Below are positions 34,401 through 48,000 of a stretch of DNA of 64,000 nt, one piece after another (position 1 is the first letter of the stretch; every line of letters starts with the position of its first letter). Under the pieces are notes generated by a model, which searched no databases, had not been told where the DNA came from, and was given only the letters and a program-made list of their open reading frames with translations. Source of the DNA: Diphasiastrum complanatum (Eukaryota > Streptophyta > Lycopodiopsida > Lycopodiales > Lycopodiaceae); assembly GCA_029204225.1 (NCBI GenBank), contig CM055098.1, positions 25,174,973 to 25,238,972 of the forward strand, in the 5' to 3' direction. The translations under genes were made by a program, and so were the position numbers.

Positions 34401-37400
34401 GTCATAACATGTTCGATCATGATGGTGCGATAATTGTTTGGTCTCATGTGCTTCTATGTAATGGTTGAGTTCTGTTGATACACTAGGAAGAAGGGAAGCA
34501 AGAGGTGACGACTGCATTCAGAAGGGTGGCTAGGACAGGGGATAGAATGTTCGTTGCATGAATAAATAGTTCGGCCTCAATGTTCTTCATATCATGAACA
34601 AGGTTATGTTTTAGCTGATCAATGGCATCTCAAACCATTAGTGTAGTGAATTGAGAGAAATCCGAAGGTATAGAAGTTATGGTGATAGGAGTAGTGGCCA
34701 CTGCATAGTGGGTCGTGGCATATTGGGTGGAAGTGTACAAGTTGGTCATTGGAGGAGTAGGTGCATGAAAGGAATTCTTGTGAAAAGGACCCAGATGAGT
34801 TGAAGAAGAGGTTCTTGTTTTCAGCTTCCATGTGTACTTCCCTCTTACATTGGAGCAATGATCAGTATTGGCGTTTTGCTTCATGGAGGATATGGGGGGA
34901 GGATAGTGATGAAGTATAGAGAATAGACTAGTCATACGAGTACCCACTAACAACAATAGCAAATCATAAACCACACAACAAAAGAGAACTCTAAAACTTG
35001 AAAGTGTTTCTGAACTTAATTAGTGTGGAGAGGATTTGTTAGTCATGGTTGAAGCCGACAAAGGTAAGGACACGTGATGACGCTCCTTAACTACCCAGCC
35101 GTATGAGGGAGCCTGATGTATTGAAGATGGTGTTTTGTATGCACTTTGTGAGTTCTTGGTCATACCTTTTGTTCTGACTAATGCTCCAGCGACGTTCGTG
35201 ATGCCCATGAATGACATACTCAAAGACTTTATGGGTAGGTTCGTCACTAATTTTATCGATGACATCCTAGTTTACAATAAGTCAATTCTAGACCATAGAG
35301 AGCATCTAGGAATGGTCTTTAGGGCATTGCAAGACAATGTTTGCATGTTAATGATAAGGAAACTGAGTTGTGTATGACTCGTGTGGTCTACCTTGGTCAC
35401 ATAGTGTCTAGAGGGGATAGCAATAGATCCAGCTAAGGTGGCTGTAATATTGAGTTGGCCTTGACCAACTAATATGCGTTAGCTATGCTCTTTCTTGTGT
35501 TTTTGCATATTTTTATCGTAGATTCGTTGAGAACTATAGTCTGGTAGCTGCTCTATTGACAGACCAGTCATGCGGTGATTGCATTTTGGTCATTAGGGTT
35601 ATGGACACCGAGGACAATTTTCAAGCACTGAAGGGAGCAGTGACCATTGCACCTGTGCTCAAGATTGTCGATCTCCAAAAGCCATTTAATTTAGAGATTG
35701 ATGCAAGTGACATCGCAATAGGGGCAGTCCTCAACTTGGAGGGGAGGCGAGTAGTTTTTGAGAGTAAAAAGCTAACTCCTGCTCAGCAGAGTTAGCTGAC
35801 ACATGAGAAGGAATTTTATGCAATTATACATTCACTCAAGGTTTGATGACACTATTTATATGGTGTTGAATTTTATGTATATACTGACCATCATACTCTT
35901 TGGTATTTTTGTAATTAGCCTGAGTTACGAGGCTGCCAGGCTACGTGGGTTGAGCTCATGTAGGAGTTTCATTTAGAAAATTGTATAGAAAGGGCAAAAA
36001 GAATATGTTTGTGCATTATCTTGTATCAAATATCTTTCAAAGTTGTTGAAAGCAAGCTTATTGATGAGATTAGACAAGCTCAGTAGAGTGATAAGTATTG
36101 TTAGCGTTCATTACCGGTGTTTCGGACGGAGCAACCACGTCTATCTCCTTTGATGAGGCACACACATATCTAGCATACACCATAGAGGCACGTATGCGAA
36201 AGAGAAATTGAAAGGTTCACGTGTTGGATGTGAATAGACTTCGCCATAAGATCGATCATGAGTGTCATGATAGTCTTTGCGCAAGGCATCCTGGAATGTG
36301 TAAGACATTTGAGTTAGTAAGTCGACACTTCTTCTAGCCATGTATGCGACGAAATGTTTGAGAGTACGTCCAATGTTGCATGCCTTGCCAGGTGAACAAG
36401 GCAAAGAGGCTAAGTCTGTAGGAAATCAAAGTGCCAAGATCCTTCTAACATTCAATCTCCATATACAAGAAGAAGAAAAAGAGAAAGAAGAAGAAGAAGA
36501 GGGAGAGAGTTAGGCGCCCTCAAGGAGAGAGAAAGTAGTAGCAATGCTTGAAAGGGAATGAATTACAAATGAACAAAGAGTACATATAAATAGGCCTTCC
36601 AAGGGCCTAGACTCTTCCAAACTCTAAGTTCTAGAACCTTCCAAGACCCACTACTAATTATAGGGCACCCCCAAAAGTCAAGATAGGGTCCCTTAACATA
36701 ATTAGACTTTACTTGGACCCACAAATTACTACTGGACCAAAATTGGGTCCAACTCAACTAAAACTGACTTAACATGGTCTAAATAATAAACCTAACCCAT
36801 GGTTACACAAGTCTTGACCTTTTGGGTCAAAGTAACCTATGGGAAACTATCATTATCATTTATTACTTCTAACACCCTCTTTAAATGATAATGTAAAAAA
36901 CATAACATGACATGAAGTATGAAAAATTGCAACAAAAATGCAAAGTGTTGCATGCTGCCCAACACTCCATGTAGCCGAAAAAGAAAAGATGTCCAAGCTT
37001 AATGCCGCCAAAAAAAAACTTCAGCTTGAAGCAGTCGAAGTAGCCGAAATCTCAGCCCCAATCATGCCCGATGTAAAGAGATGTAGAATACGAAGTGCGG
37101 TAGCATCAAGTCGAAGAGTGAAGACAAGCATGCTCCATCCAAAGTAGGTTACCAAAAAACCAGCCACAAGCCGAAATATGGATTTGCAATCCATCAATGG
37201 TTCCCACATGATTCCATAAGTCTTCTTACCACAAGAAACATAAAGAAGAGTATGATACTCTTTTACCATCACATCCTCCCGAATCTTACTATCAATGATT
37301 TGCTCACCAACACTAGGTAAGACAACACCGTCATAATAAGAAGTAAGCATCAAAACATGAAAATCAGCATACGGTACTGATTTTGGTGAGGCATGTGTGT

Positions 37401-39000
37401 TTCCTCCAAGGTAAAAAGATGCTTTGTTATCCCGCAAAGACTCGGACAACCAACAAGAGGCTGTAGAAGGCTGTCCAACAGCCACAAAATCACCAAGACT
37501 TTGCTGTCCAAAGTGTTCCAAATGTGGACCTTGCTGTCCAAAAACCTTCTGCAGGCCGTTCCCAATGCATAATAGGATGCTCACGATGTAACATAGGCTG
37601 AAAATGATCAATAAACCATGGCTAAATCTGGTGTCCACCATCCTCAAGAAAAAAACCAATAGCTTGCCACTTTGAACACCCAAAAGATCCAGCAACACGC
37701 CACTTTGAACCAATGTACTAATTGACATGATTTTTTCCCCTCCTCCATTAGTACCAAATGGCTTCAAAGAATGCTTGATTTCAGCCTTTTCCAAAACATT
37801 ATCTTGAGAAGCTTGCTCATAAAGTTCTTCACTAATGCATCCATCATTTGCAACAAATGGCTCAAGAGAAGAAGAATGCTTTACCATACCAACATTCCGA
37901 TGCAAACTTGTACTTGTAGAAAGACAATGATCAAACTTTGCATGACTTTGCTCTTCTACCTTCAAAGAGGATGAAGTAGAGAGGAAAAAGCATGATGATG
38001 AATCCTTTATTCGGTACATTTTTAAAAGTGTTTCCCAAGCACTTTTAGAGGTCTTGCAAAATCTCAAATGATATAAGATAGATCTTGTTACCGATAAAAT
38101 ATTGATTATCACGTCGATGCAAAATCTCAACTTGCAACTCCATGAAGAATAGTTGGTGCCATCCAACATATCTTCACCTGAACAAGTACGAATTGCTCCC
38201 AAATCTCTTGCCATAAGAACCAGCCAAGAAGATAAACTTTTTCAAACCCTAAATGTGCCCTAAAAGACACAAAAACCAGCAAGTATCAAATCTGACAAAT
38301 CAGCACCGGAATGTGTCGAAACCACACATTAGATGGATGTAGGAACTCGCCCTCCTACAAGCCTTGTGTGCTGAAAATTTCAGCCTGAAATTGCATTACA
38401 AACTCAAAAACCAGCAAGCAAAGAATCAGGTTAGCCTCCAACAAAGCTTTTTTTGGAACCCTTCTTTCTTGCCAAAAAGTGTGAACAATACACACACGGA
38501 TAGGGCTGTTGCAACACCCTACAAATGGTAATATGCCATCCAATTTTCAGCCTCGGAATGTGATCGGATCATCACAAAAAAATTAGCGCCTTCTTCCACA
38601 CCTAGAAACAAGCAAAAAGAAGCGGATCTTCACTTTGTAAAATCAGCAAGGGTGCTGATTTTTTAGCCAAATCAGAAGAATAGAAATTGCTTGTAGATGG
38701 GTGCCCTCCTGCAAAGGAGCAAATCTGAAAAATAGGGCAGCAGCGGACCAACGGAAGTAGGATAAACCTAGACGGATGTGGGCGACCTAAAAGAAGCCCC
38801 GAAGAAGATAATTAATGGCGCCTTCCTGCAACCTGAAAAATCAGCAAACAACAACCTGATTTTTGGGCGCCCAAATCTATACCACATACTTGACATATCG
38901 TTTTTTCGACTTATATACCTTTGGCATGGAAAAGAGATTAATAAAGCTTTCTTTCATTCATTTGCACAAGTCCTAACTTTGTGTGTGTGTGTGTGTGTGT

Positions 39001-39043
<43 letters not shown>

Positions 39044-42000
39044 GCAGTCATGGCATTATATGAGCGGTTTTGGGTTGTTTTAGAGGTGACCTGGGTCTTT
39101 TTGATCACATATTGGTACTATAGGGGTGAAACAAGGTTGTTCCCTTTCACCTACTCTCTTACCACTCTATGCTCTCTCATAGGCTATGAGGACCCCCCGT
39201 GTGTCGCTCTTATGGTACGAGAGATGTTCATATATTTCCTGAGCAGCTTCTTGAGGGTCTTCCCCCTTCTAGGGGTGTGGACCATGGTATTAAACTGATT
39301 CCTGGTAGTTCTCCTATATCATTGTATCCATATAGGATGAGTACTTCTGAAGAGGATGAGGTTTATAGGCAACTGCAAAATTACCTTAAGATGGGCCATG
39401 TTAGGTCTAGTAAATCTCCTTGGGGGGCACCTGTGCTCCTAGTTGATAAAAAAGACGGAGGTACTTAAGTTAACGATTAAAAACCGTTATCCCTTGCCGC
39501 GAATGGATGAACTGGCTGATCCATTACATGGTGCAAAGTACTTCACCAAAATCGATTTAAAATCAGGGTATCATTAGATTCGCATAAAGACTGAGGATGT
39601 AGAAAAAACCGGGTTTAGAACTAGGTACGGCCATTATGAGTTTCTGGTTTTACCATTTGGCTTGACAAATGCTCCAGTGACCTTCTAGTAGTAGATGATG
39701 AATGTTTTCTTCGTCCATATCTGGGAAAGTTTGTGATAGTGTACTTAGATGATATTCTCATCTATAGTAAGACCTCGGAGGAGCATGAGGAGCATCTCAG
39801 GACTGTCTTAAAGTTACTTAGACAGAAGAAGCTTTTTGCCAAGGAGTCTAAATTGTGTTTTCTTCGAGAAAGGTTACTTTACCTTGGACACGTTATTTCG
39901 GACCATGGGTTGGAAATTGACCCAAATAAAGTCCGACAGGTTCGTGAATGGCCAATTTCTAAAACCATCCGTGAGGTTAAGTCCTTGGGCTTTACGGGGT
40001 TTTTTCATAGATTTATCTTGCGTTATGCATTAATTGCATTAGCTTTGACAAATGTCCTCAAAGAGGCTAAGAGAGTTCGCGTTCAGTCGTCCGGTTACTT
40101 GGACTAAAAAAGTTGAATCAGAGTTTTGAGAACCTCAAATACTGTGTAACTACAGCACTTATTTCACATAGTGGATCCTAACAAGCCGTATATACTTGAG
40201 ACGGATGCCAATGACTATGCTATAGGTGCAGTCCTATATCAAGATGGTAGACCGGTTGCTTTTGAAAGCAAGAAGTTAGATCCTGCTCAAAGGTGGTATT
40301 CCACCTATGACAAGGAGCTTTTTGTTGTAATTCATGCCATGAAGATGTGGAGACATTATTTTTATGGCTCCTATTTTACCATAGTTACTGACTATCAATC
40401 GTTAAAGTATATTAACAATGCGGTCGACCTTAGGTGTCGTAAGGCCAGATGGTCAGAGATACTCCAAGAATTTCATTATGACATTAAGTACCGGAAGGGT
40501 ACTTCTAATATCGATAAGTACTTCGGTCATATTTGGCTAGACGTCCTGGCAGGTTCTTCTAGATCTAGTTATGAGCTTGGAATGCAGGATTCCAAGATTT
40601 CTCCTCAGGACAAGATATTAAGAGACTATTCCATAAGGAATGGGTTATTTTTCCGGAATGGAAAGGTTTGTGTGCCAGAAAATGATGACATTAGGGCCCA
40701 AATCTTGCATGAATGCCATGACAGCCCGTGTGCAGGGCATCTTGGCTCACAAAGGACGCTTGGCTTCATAAAAAGGAACTTTTATTGGCCAAACTTAAAA
40801 AGTCGAGTGGAGGCATATGTTCGCAAGTGTGGACAAGGCCAGGGTAATAAAGCTGAAAGACTTACGGCAGCTGGTTTACCAATGCCCTTGGAAATTCCCG
40901 AAAGAAAGTGGGAAAGTATTTCCATGGACTTTGTGGTTGGGCTACCTCGGACGGGGAAGCAAAATGATGCTATTTGGGTTATCGTTGACAGGTTAACCAA
41001 TATGGCGCAATTCATTCCAACCAAGCAAACTGTCAAAGCTTCTGAACTTGCTCAACTTTTCGTTAAAAAGCTGTTTAGGTTGTTTGGTTTGCCGAATGAC
41101 ATTGTTAGTGATCAACATCCTAATTTCACTGGCAAATTCTAGCAGGCGGTCTTTGAGAAATTAGAGACCACATTAAGTATGGGGTCATCAGATCATTCTG
41201 AATTGGATGGTCAGATAGAGAGGACGAACCAGTCTATGGAAGATATGCTTTGGGCATATGTTCCCAGTACGGCCATTATGAGTTTCTGGTTTCACCATTT
41301 GGCTTGACAAATACGTAGCACTACCATATATATGGATGATGATCTCACTTATATTCAGGTTGAGGAGAGGCGTTAAAGCCTTCCAGGATGCCCGAGAGAC
41401 TGGTAGGCGGGTCATCTATCGTGATGGTCAAATACGATTTGTTGCTAGCATCCCTATTACCTTCCAGAGATAGGGAGTTGGGGCCCCCAGGATTGGGAGC
41501 ATCCCGGGGCCCCATCCATACCATCTTCAGATTGGAGTATGGAATTGTGATGGCATGCCCTCATCCTCTACAGCAGGTGATCTGACTTTAGTACCGGACG
41601 AGACTTATTGTTATTCATGGAGACTCACGAGAGTCAAGAGCGGGGATTACCCATTTTCCCGGGATACTGATGAAGTTCAGTGTACAGACCTGAGACTAGA
41701 TCAGCTAGTGGCCGTGGTTTTGGAGGGGTGGCTTGTCTCTACAGAGAGTCCATCAGATGATTGAGTTTGTCAGGCATGATGAGCATGCGCGATACATATG
41801 GATTCATATCATAGGACGAGAGATTGGTTTGGACAGGGACATCTTCATTGCTGCTTGCTTTTGTCGAGGGTGTTGGCTCACCTTACTTGGACATCAGATT
41901 TGCAGAGCGGGGGCATATTTTCCTCGCTGGGGACTTTAATGCCCGGACCACTTCACGACAGATAGAGTTCCATGATTCTACAGACCAGCTTCGAGTTCAC

Positions 42001-45000
42001 GCCCTTGATAATGACACCTTGGGGATTACCAGGACTTCTGAGGATGGGCCGGGACCTATGACATCATATGGTGATTACCCTTGATAGTGACAACTTGGTG
42101 AGGCACATGAGTTAGCCATTTATAATGGTCTACCTCATTGGCCTAATTCTGGCAGCTATACTTGTCACCCTCACAGTGGCGGTCATAGTGTTGTTGATTA
42201 CCTCATGAGGTCACCTTCATCCATTCCCCTCATTCACACCTTCCATATCTCTCCTATAACTCTCTCTGATCATTCGTTCCTTTCCTTTGCTATTGGCCAC
42301 CTTCCACCACCACCATCTCCACCACAATCTACACTACCTCGTGCACCCAAATATACTTTCCACCCCCTCTACATACCACTCTACCAAGAATCCCTTGCCT
42401 CCTTACTTCACTCCTTTCCACACAACCAACCACTGGAATCTCAAGCCGCCTTTCTCACCATCTCCCTCCATATTGTTGCAATTTTGGCCTTCCCATCCAA
42501 ACCCCATAACCACAAACCAGCCTATCCACGATCACCTCGTCCACCATGGTACGATGCGGAATGTCGCTCCCTCCCCCCCATCTCCTTCGCTCCTCACGAC
42601 AATTATACAACCGCACACTCCGTCGCAAAAAACGTGCCTTTGATGACTCCAAAGGAAGTCGCCTTGTGAACCTCCTTTATAGGTCCTCTTTTGGTGCCTT
42701 TTGGCGTGAGTTTATCCCTCGTGCTCCAACCCCTCTTCTGGACGATCTACATATATGGACCGACTATGATACCCAACTTTACACTATACCCACTGATACG
42801 CCCATCTTCATCTCTCCTTGACTTTCAGACTTCACCCTTTTCACCCCTGATTTGGTCCGGGCAGCAATCAAAAACTTGAAAACCCATTGAACTAGAGACA
42901 TTGAAGATCTTGAATCCGGACTACTGATTCATGCCTCCGACACTCTTGCCCCTACACTATCCACTCTCCTTAAACCATGCAGTTGTTGTGGCTTCCCATC
43001 CTCTTGGTAACATCATACATCCTATCCATAAAAATGGTGACCCCATGTTACCTGGTAATTACCGCACTTTTTGTTAGTTGGGAGGTGTTATGGATATACA
43101 GTACATTATGGGGGCCCGTTGTGGTCCCTGGGTTAGTACATTTCTATTGTTTTTAGACATTCACTGAGTATGTATCTGGTTGGGGGATTTTAGAAGTAAT
43201 CTTAGAATAGCCTCTTCTCATAAGGGCCTCCAGACTAGAATAAATGGGATCGCTTCTAATGTTTCTAGGTGTCTTTGTAGGAGATACTTGGGAATGTTCG
43301 TTTGTAAGAGGCCTGTACATAAGCGTGTGATTATATGGTATTCTTAGTTGGAGATAGCCATTTGTTCAGCATTATATTGTGTACTGTTTGTATGTGATGC
43401 AATTAATATCTGTGATACGTGTTCATAACAGCATCCATGCAACTTCTCATCCAAGAGTGAAATGTCTCATCCAGTTTAAAATTTGGATTTTTACAAGCTT
43501 ATTCAGACCAAAAAGACTTAAAATTCAGCTGCCTGGAAATTTTTTTTGCTTGTAAGTTTGTCAAAGGTTCTAGGATCAGGATATCTGGTCACATTTCTCA
43601 TCAAATGTAGCCTATAAAAATTGCAGTAACAAGATAAGTATCAGAGTTTTTTGTTGTTGTCTTTTGTAAAACAACAAAATTCAAGAAGTCAGGTTCTGGC
43701 AAAAGTCCTTAAGTGATTCAAAGGTTCTAGAATCAGGGCATTTGATCTTTTTTCTTATCAATGTAGCCTATAAAAAGTTGCAGTAACAAGATGATTAAAT
43801 GCAGAATTGTCAGAGTCGGAAAATGTGGATATTTTTGTCGATTAATAGTGGCCATTTTTCAAGTGTGTGTGCAGCCTATGGTGTGCAGGAGATTGGCAGA
43901 TGTGAAATCAGACCTTTCACAGGTTTTACCATTTGTACAGGCCATGCTGCCAGGTCAGTTCCTGGGTGGCTGTTCTCTTAGTTAGCTTCAGATCTTTGTA
44001 GATTTAGGTGGTCTTATCATAAAGTGCAGATACAGTTATCATACAGTTTTTCTGAGACATGACTCTTTTGTACTTTTAAACTTTGAGGTCCGTTTTGATT
44101 TAAGGGAAAGTCTACAATTAGACTATGCTGTGAATAAGGAGCTGTGAAGAGGAAGCAGGGTTTTTTTAACTCTATGCTGTAAGGAGAAAGCAGGAGTGGT
44201 CTTAGTAACATATAGCTATGTCATCTACGCTTAGCTGCATTCTAAGAAATATAGAAATCCAAAATCAAGGGAATCATTATCAGGTTACCTACATTAGTGT
44301 GTGTAGATCCCAACGTTGGATCACACTATGAACTTTGGTTAGGATTGGATGCATAAAATCTGTTGGCATATATCTTGTTGCAAGGAGTGCATATTGAGGA
44401 AAAAGCCGTACTTCAGGCAAGCTTTGACGTTGATAGATTTTTCCACACCATAAAATAGGCAAGTAGCAGCTTCATATGCAACTTAAAGTTAAGGACTGCA
44501 GGATACAGGCCTACTGGGCTACTCTGCATATATTCCGCAGGCCTCTTTACATTTACTGTTGGTTATGTATATTTCTGGTTATGCATTTTATATTAGTCAT
44601 GTACAGGCCCCAGAGCCTTTTTATATGTTTATGACCTGCACTGGGTCCTTTTTTATGACATTGACTGGCCTTGGGCCCTTATTATATGGTTATATGTGGA
44701 GTGGGGGCCCGTAGGAGGGCGCACTATTTTCCCTCCACATTTTGCCTCCCTTTACTTTTGAATTCCTATTTTAGGGTTCATTGGTAGGGTATTTATAGGG
44801 GCATTTGTACACTCATTTTTCAGATTATTGATTGGTATTGCTTGGGCTCTTCGTGGGAGAACCTATTGTCTTGTCTATTGCTTGTAGGGCTTTAGTCTAT
44901 TGCTGTCTTTTATGCTTCATTGATTCAACACCTGAGATTTTGATCATAACTTGGTATCAGAGCACTTTCCTGATTGCTGAATTTCAGATCTGATTTTCTG

Positions 45001-48000
45001 ATTGGGTGTTCATTTTCTTTGCTGATTTTTCTCTCTTTGTTGAGGGCTTTCATCTCTTTGCTTCAGCAACATTCAGCACAGTTTGGAGGAGGACCAACTC
45101 CCATCAGAGCATTTTCCTTGGCGGAGCTTTAGCAGATAGTTAGCGGAAGTACTTCCGCTAAATTTGGCAGCCGGAAATTTGTTTTTTTTTTTTGGGCAAA
45201 TTATTTTCGGCGCCCAAGTTCCAAATCCTTTTCCCTCTTTTTTTTTGAATCCTCCATTTGATTCAGGGAAAGGATTCCCAACCATCTTTTCAGCATTGAT
45301 TGGAGGCTGTCCAGCGCCCTACTTCATCACATTTTTCAGCCATTGTTCCAGCAGAGTTTCAGCCATATTTCAGTTTTGATTGGAGGCTGTCCATCGCCCT
45401 ATTTCATCACGTTTTCCACAGATTTCCAGCCATATTTTCAGCATTGATTTGAGGCTGTCCAGCGCCCACTTTCATTCTCCTTGTGGTCACATTTTCCAGC
45501 CAGCTCTTCGCACACGCTTGGAGCTCTATCGAGAGGTATCTTTGCTGGTTTTTCTTTGCTTTCCACACCTTTTCTTGACATTTGTCATTTCCTTTCTTGC
45601 CCTTAGTGTCGTTTGTGTACCTAAAGCGTATTTGGGGTGACGACAAAAGTCCGCTCCCTCCGATATTAAACTTTTCTTACACTCTCTTCACTTCCTGCAT
45701 TCCTTGACCATGGATACCTCCCCTACATCTTCTGAGCCTCGCATACCGTCTTCCACTTACCTTGACGAAGTACGGCATGAATTCCGAGATCTTAGGGAAG
45801 CCATGAGTGATGTACGCACTGATTTATGCCAGGAGTTACGAGAGACGTTCACTGCTCTTTCTGCCCAGATTGCTACACTATCATTACAGTCTAGTTTTTC
45901 TCCACTATCTCCACCTGTTCCCCCACAGCGTACATTTCCACCACCCGAGACTCCTTCATCTTCTGGTCCTTTGCCACGAGACTTTAAGGATAAGGTTCAG
46001 CTTACTGTGTGTTCTGGGTCATCCAATGGGAATGAACTCGAGAATTGGTATTATAAGCTTGAGACCTACTTCCTTATGTTTCCTAAGACTGACATTCAGC
46101 GGATACATTTGGCTGCTTTACATTTGGAGGGCCGTGCTGCTACTTGGTGGCGCATGTTTCGCCAGACGGCTTCACACCCTGGCCTTGCTAGTTGGACAGA
46201 GTTTATGACACCACTCCGCCTAGCGATGATTGATCCTTAGTGGCTTATTCGACAGTGCGACATCTTTCGCAGTTTATCTTACACTGGTGACTTGGCTGCT
46301 TATACGACACGGTTTACAGAGCTTTCCTATCTATTCCCAAATATTTCTACATTGGAGCTCATCTCTCTCTACGTTGCTGATCTACGAGGCGTACTCAGGT
46401 ATGTTGTTTCTTCTTTTTTTCCACTCACTCTTTCTCATGCCATCTCCCTTGCTACCACACTGCAGCACAAGTACTCTCCCATCGCTTCCTCTGTTTCTCG
46501 TCCTTCGCGTCCTTTCACACGTCCTATTTTTCCTCTCCATCCTCTACTAGTCCCACATCTGTCAGTTCACCTTCGTCCATTCTTCCTTCTGCACCACGTC
46601 CTCCTTTTTCTCCTCGTCTTGTTCGTCGCTACTCACAGCCTGAGATGTTTGAGATCCGTGAGAAGCGCTTATGTTTCAATTGTAAGAGTCCTGATCATAT
46701 CGCCCGTGATTGCCGATAGCCTGCCACTGCTACTGCCGTCTATTTCCATGATGCTGACACACCTGATGATAGTCCTGATTTTGCCATATGCCTTCATATT
46801 CTTGATGATGACCCCCCTGTTGATCAGTTTGCCACACCCACTGAGCCTGTTCCTGATCCCCCTGATCTAGCTGTATGCCATGCTCAGCTTGCTTATGCTA
46901 CTTGGGCCGGTAAGCCGGGTCTACGCCATATCCGTCTTCGCGTACATATCACTGGTTGTGAGTTTATTGCCCTTGTTGACACGGGTAGCACTCACTCGTT
47001 TCTCAGCAGTCATATTACTACACGCATTCGTGCTATGCCAGTCACTACGCCTCATCCCCTGCATGTTGAGGTTGCCAGCGCACACTCTTTTCCTAGCACG
47101 CAGATGTATCAGCAGCTTTCATATCGGATTGGAGACTTCCTTGGTCAGGCAAATTTTCATATTATTCCACTTACACGGTACGATCTTATCCTCGGTGCTG
47201 ATTGGTTTGCATCCCTTGGTGCGGTTACAGTAGACCTCCAGCAGCAGACATTGACATTCTCTCATGATGGTACTCAGCATATATTTTCTGGTATTGATTC
47301 TCGGCAGGACTATCAGCTTATTTCCGGGAAGCAGTTCATACGGAGCCTCCTGAAGGCCCACTGTGTGGCTATTCTTTCTGTTCAGCTAGTTCAGCCTGTT
47401 GCGGATGCACCACCTTTGCCACAGTTATTTTCTGAACTGTTGCGTGAATTTGAGCATGTTTTTAGAGAGCCGACTTAGTTACCACCTTTACGAGATGTCA
47501 ACCACCATATAGACCTTGTTTCCTCTGCATCACCTCCTTCTCGTCCTCCTTTTCGTATGTCTATTGTTGAGCGCGAGGAAGTCCAGCGTCAGGTGTCTGA
47601 TTTATTACGTCAAGGCCTTATTGTTCCTAGCCACAGTCCTTTTGGTGCTCCTGTTTTACTTGTTGATAAGAAGGATGGTACTAAACGTCTATGTATAGAT
47701 TATCGTGCTTTAAATAACCTTACTATCCGTAATCAGTACCCTATCCCTCATATGGTTGACCTGTTTGACCAGTTAGGCCAAGCCAAGATCTTTTCTAAAC
47801 TTGACCTCCGTTCCGGTTATCACCAGATTCGTATGCATCCTCCTGATGAGCAGAAGGCAGCTTTCCGTACCCACTTTGGTCTGTATGAGTTTCGTGTCCT
47901 TCCTTTTGGTGTTACCAATGGCCCGCCCACTTTTCAGAATGTCATGAATAACATCTTTCGTCCTCTGCTTGGAAAGTGTGTCATTGTTTATTTTGACGAT

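Larger units (their letters stand above)
36417..38780 (-). mobile_element. Antisense gag-only LTR element, 5' LTR not found
   Basis: Within the chromovirus remnant and intron 9. It has a 3' LTR (36,417-36,874), an adjoining purine tract, an open 397-codon frame with copia-like Gag at its start, and a leader full of repeated AAATCAGCA words (38,220-38,780). No protease, integrase or RT is present. The right boundary is estimated; the expected 5' LTR copy is absent or too diverged to see. Confidence 0.6.

Noticed and set aside
38778-39298. Frames with V-C-V-C and S-L-S-L runs
   Set aside because: Translation of the (GT)n(CT)n microsatellite; no conserved sequence around it.
46230-46870. Leu-rich frames in the Gag region
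   Set aside because: They come from pyrimidine-rich Gag sequence read out of frame. The zinc knuckle and protease define the true frame.
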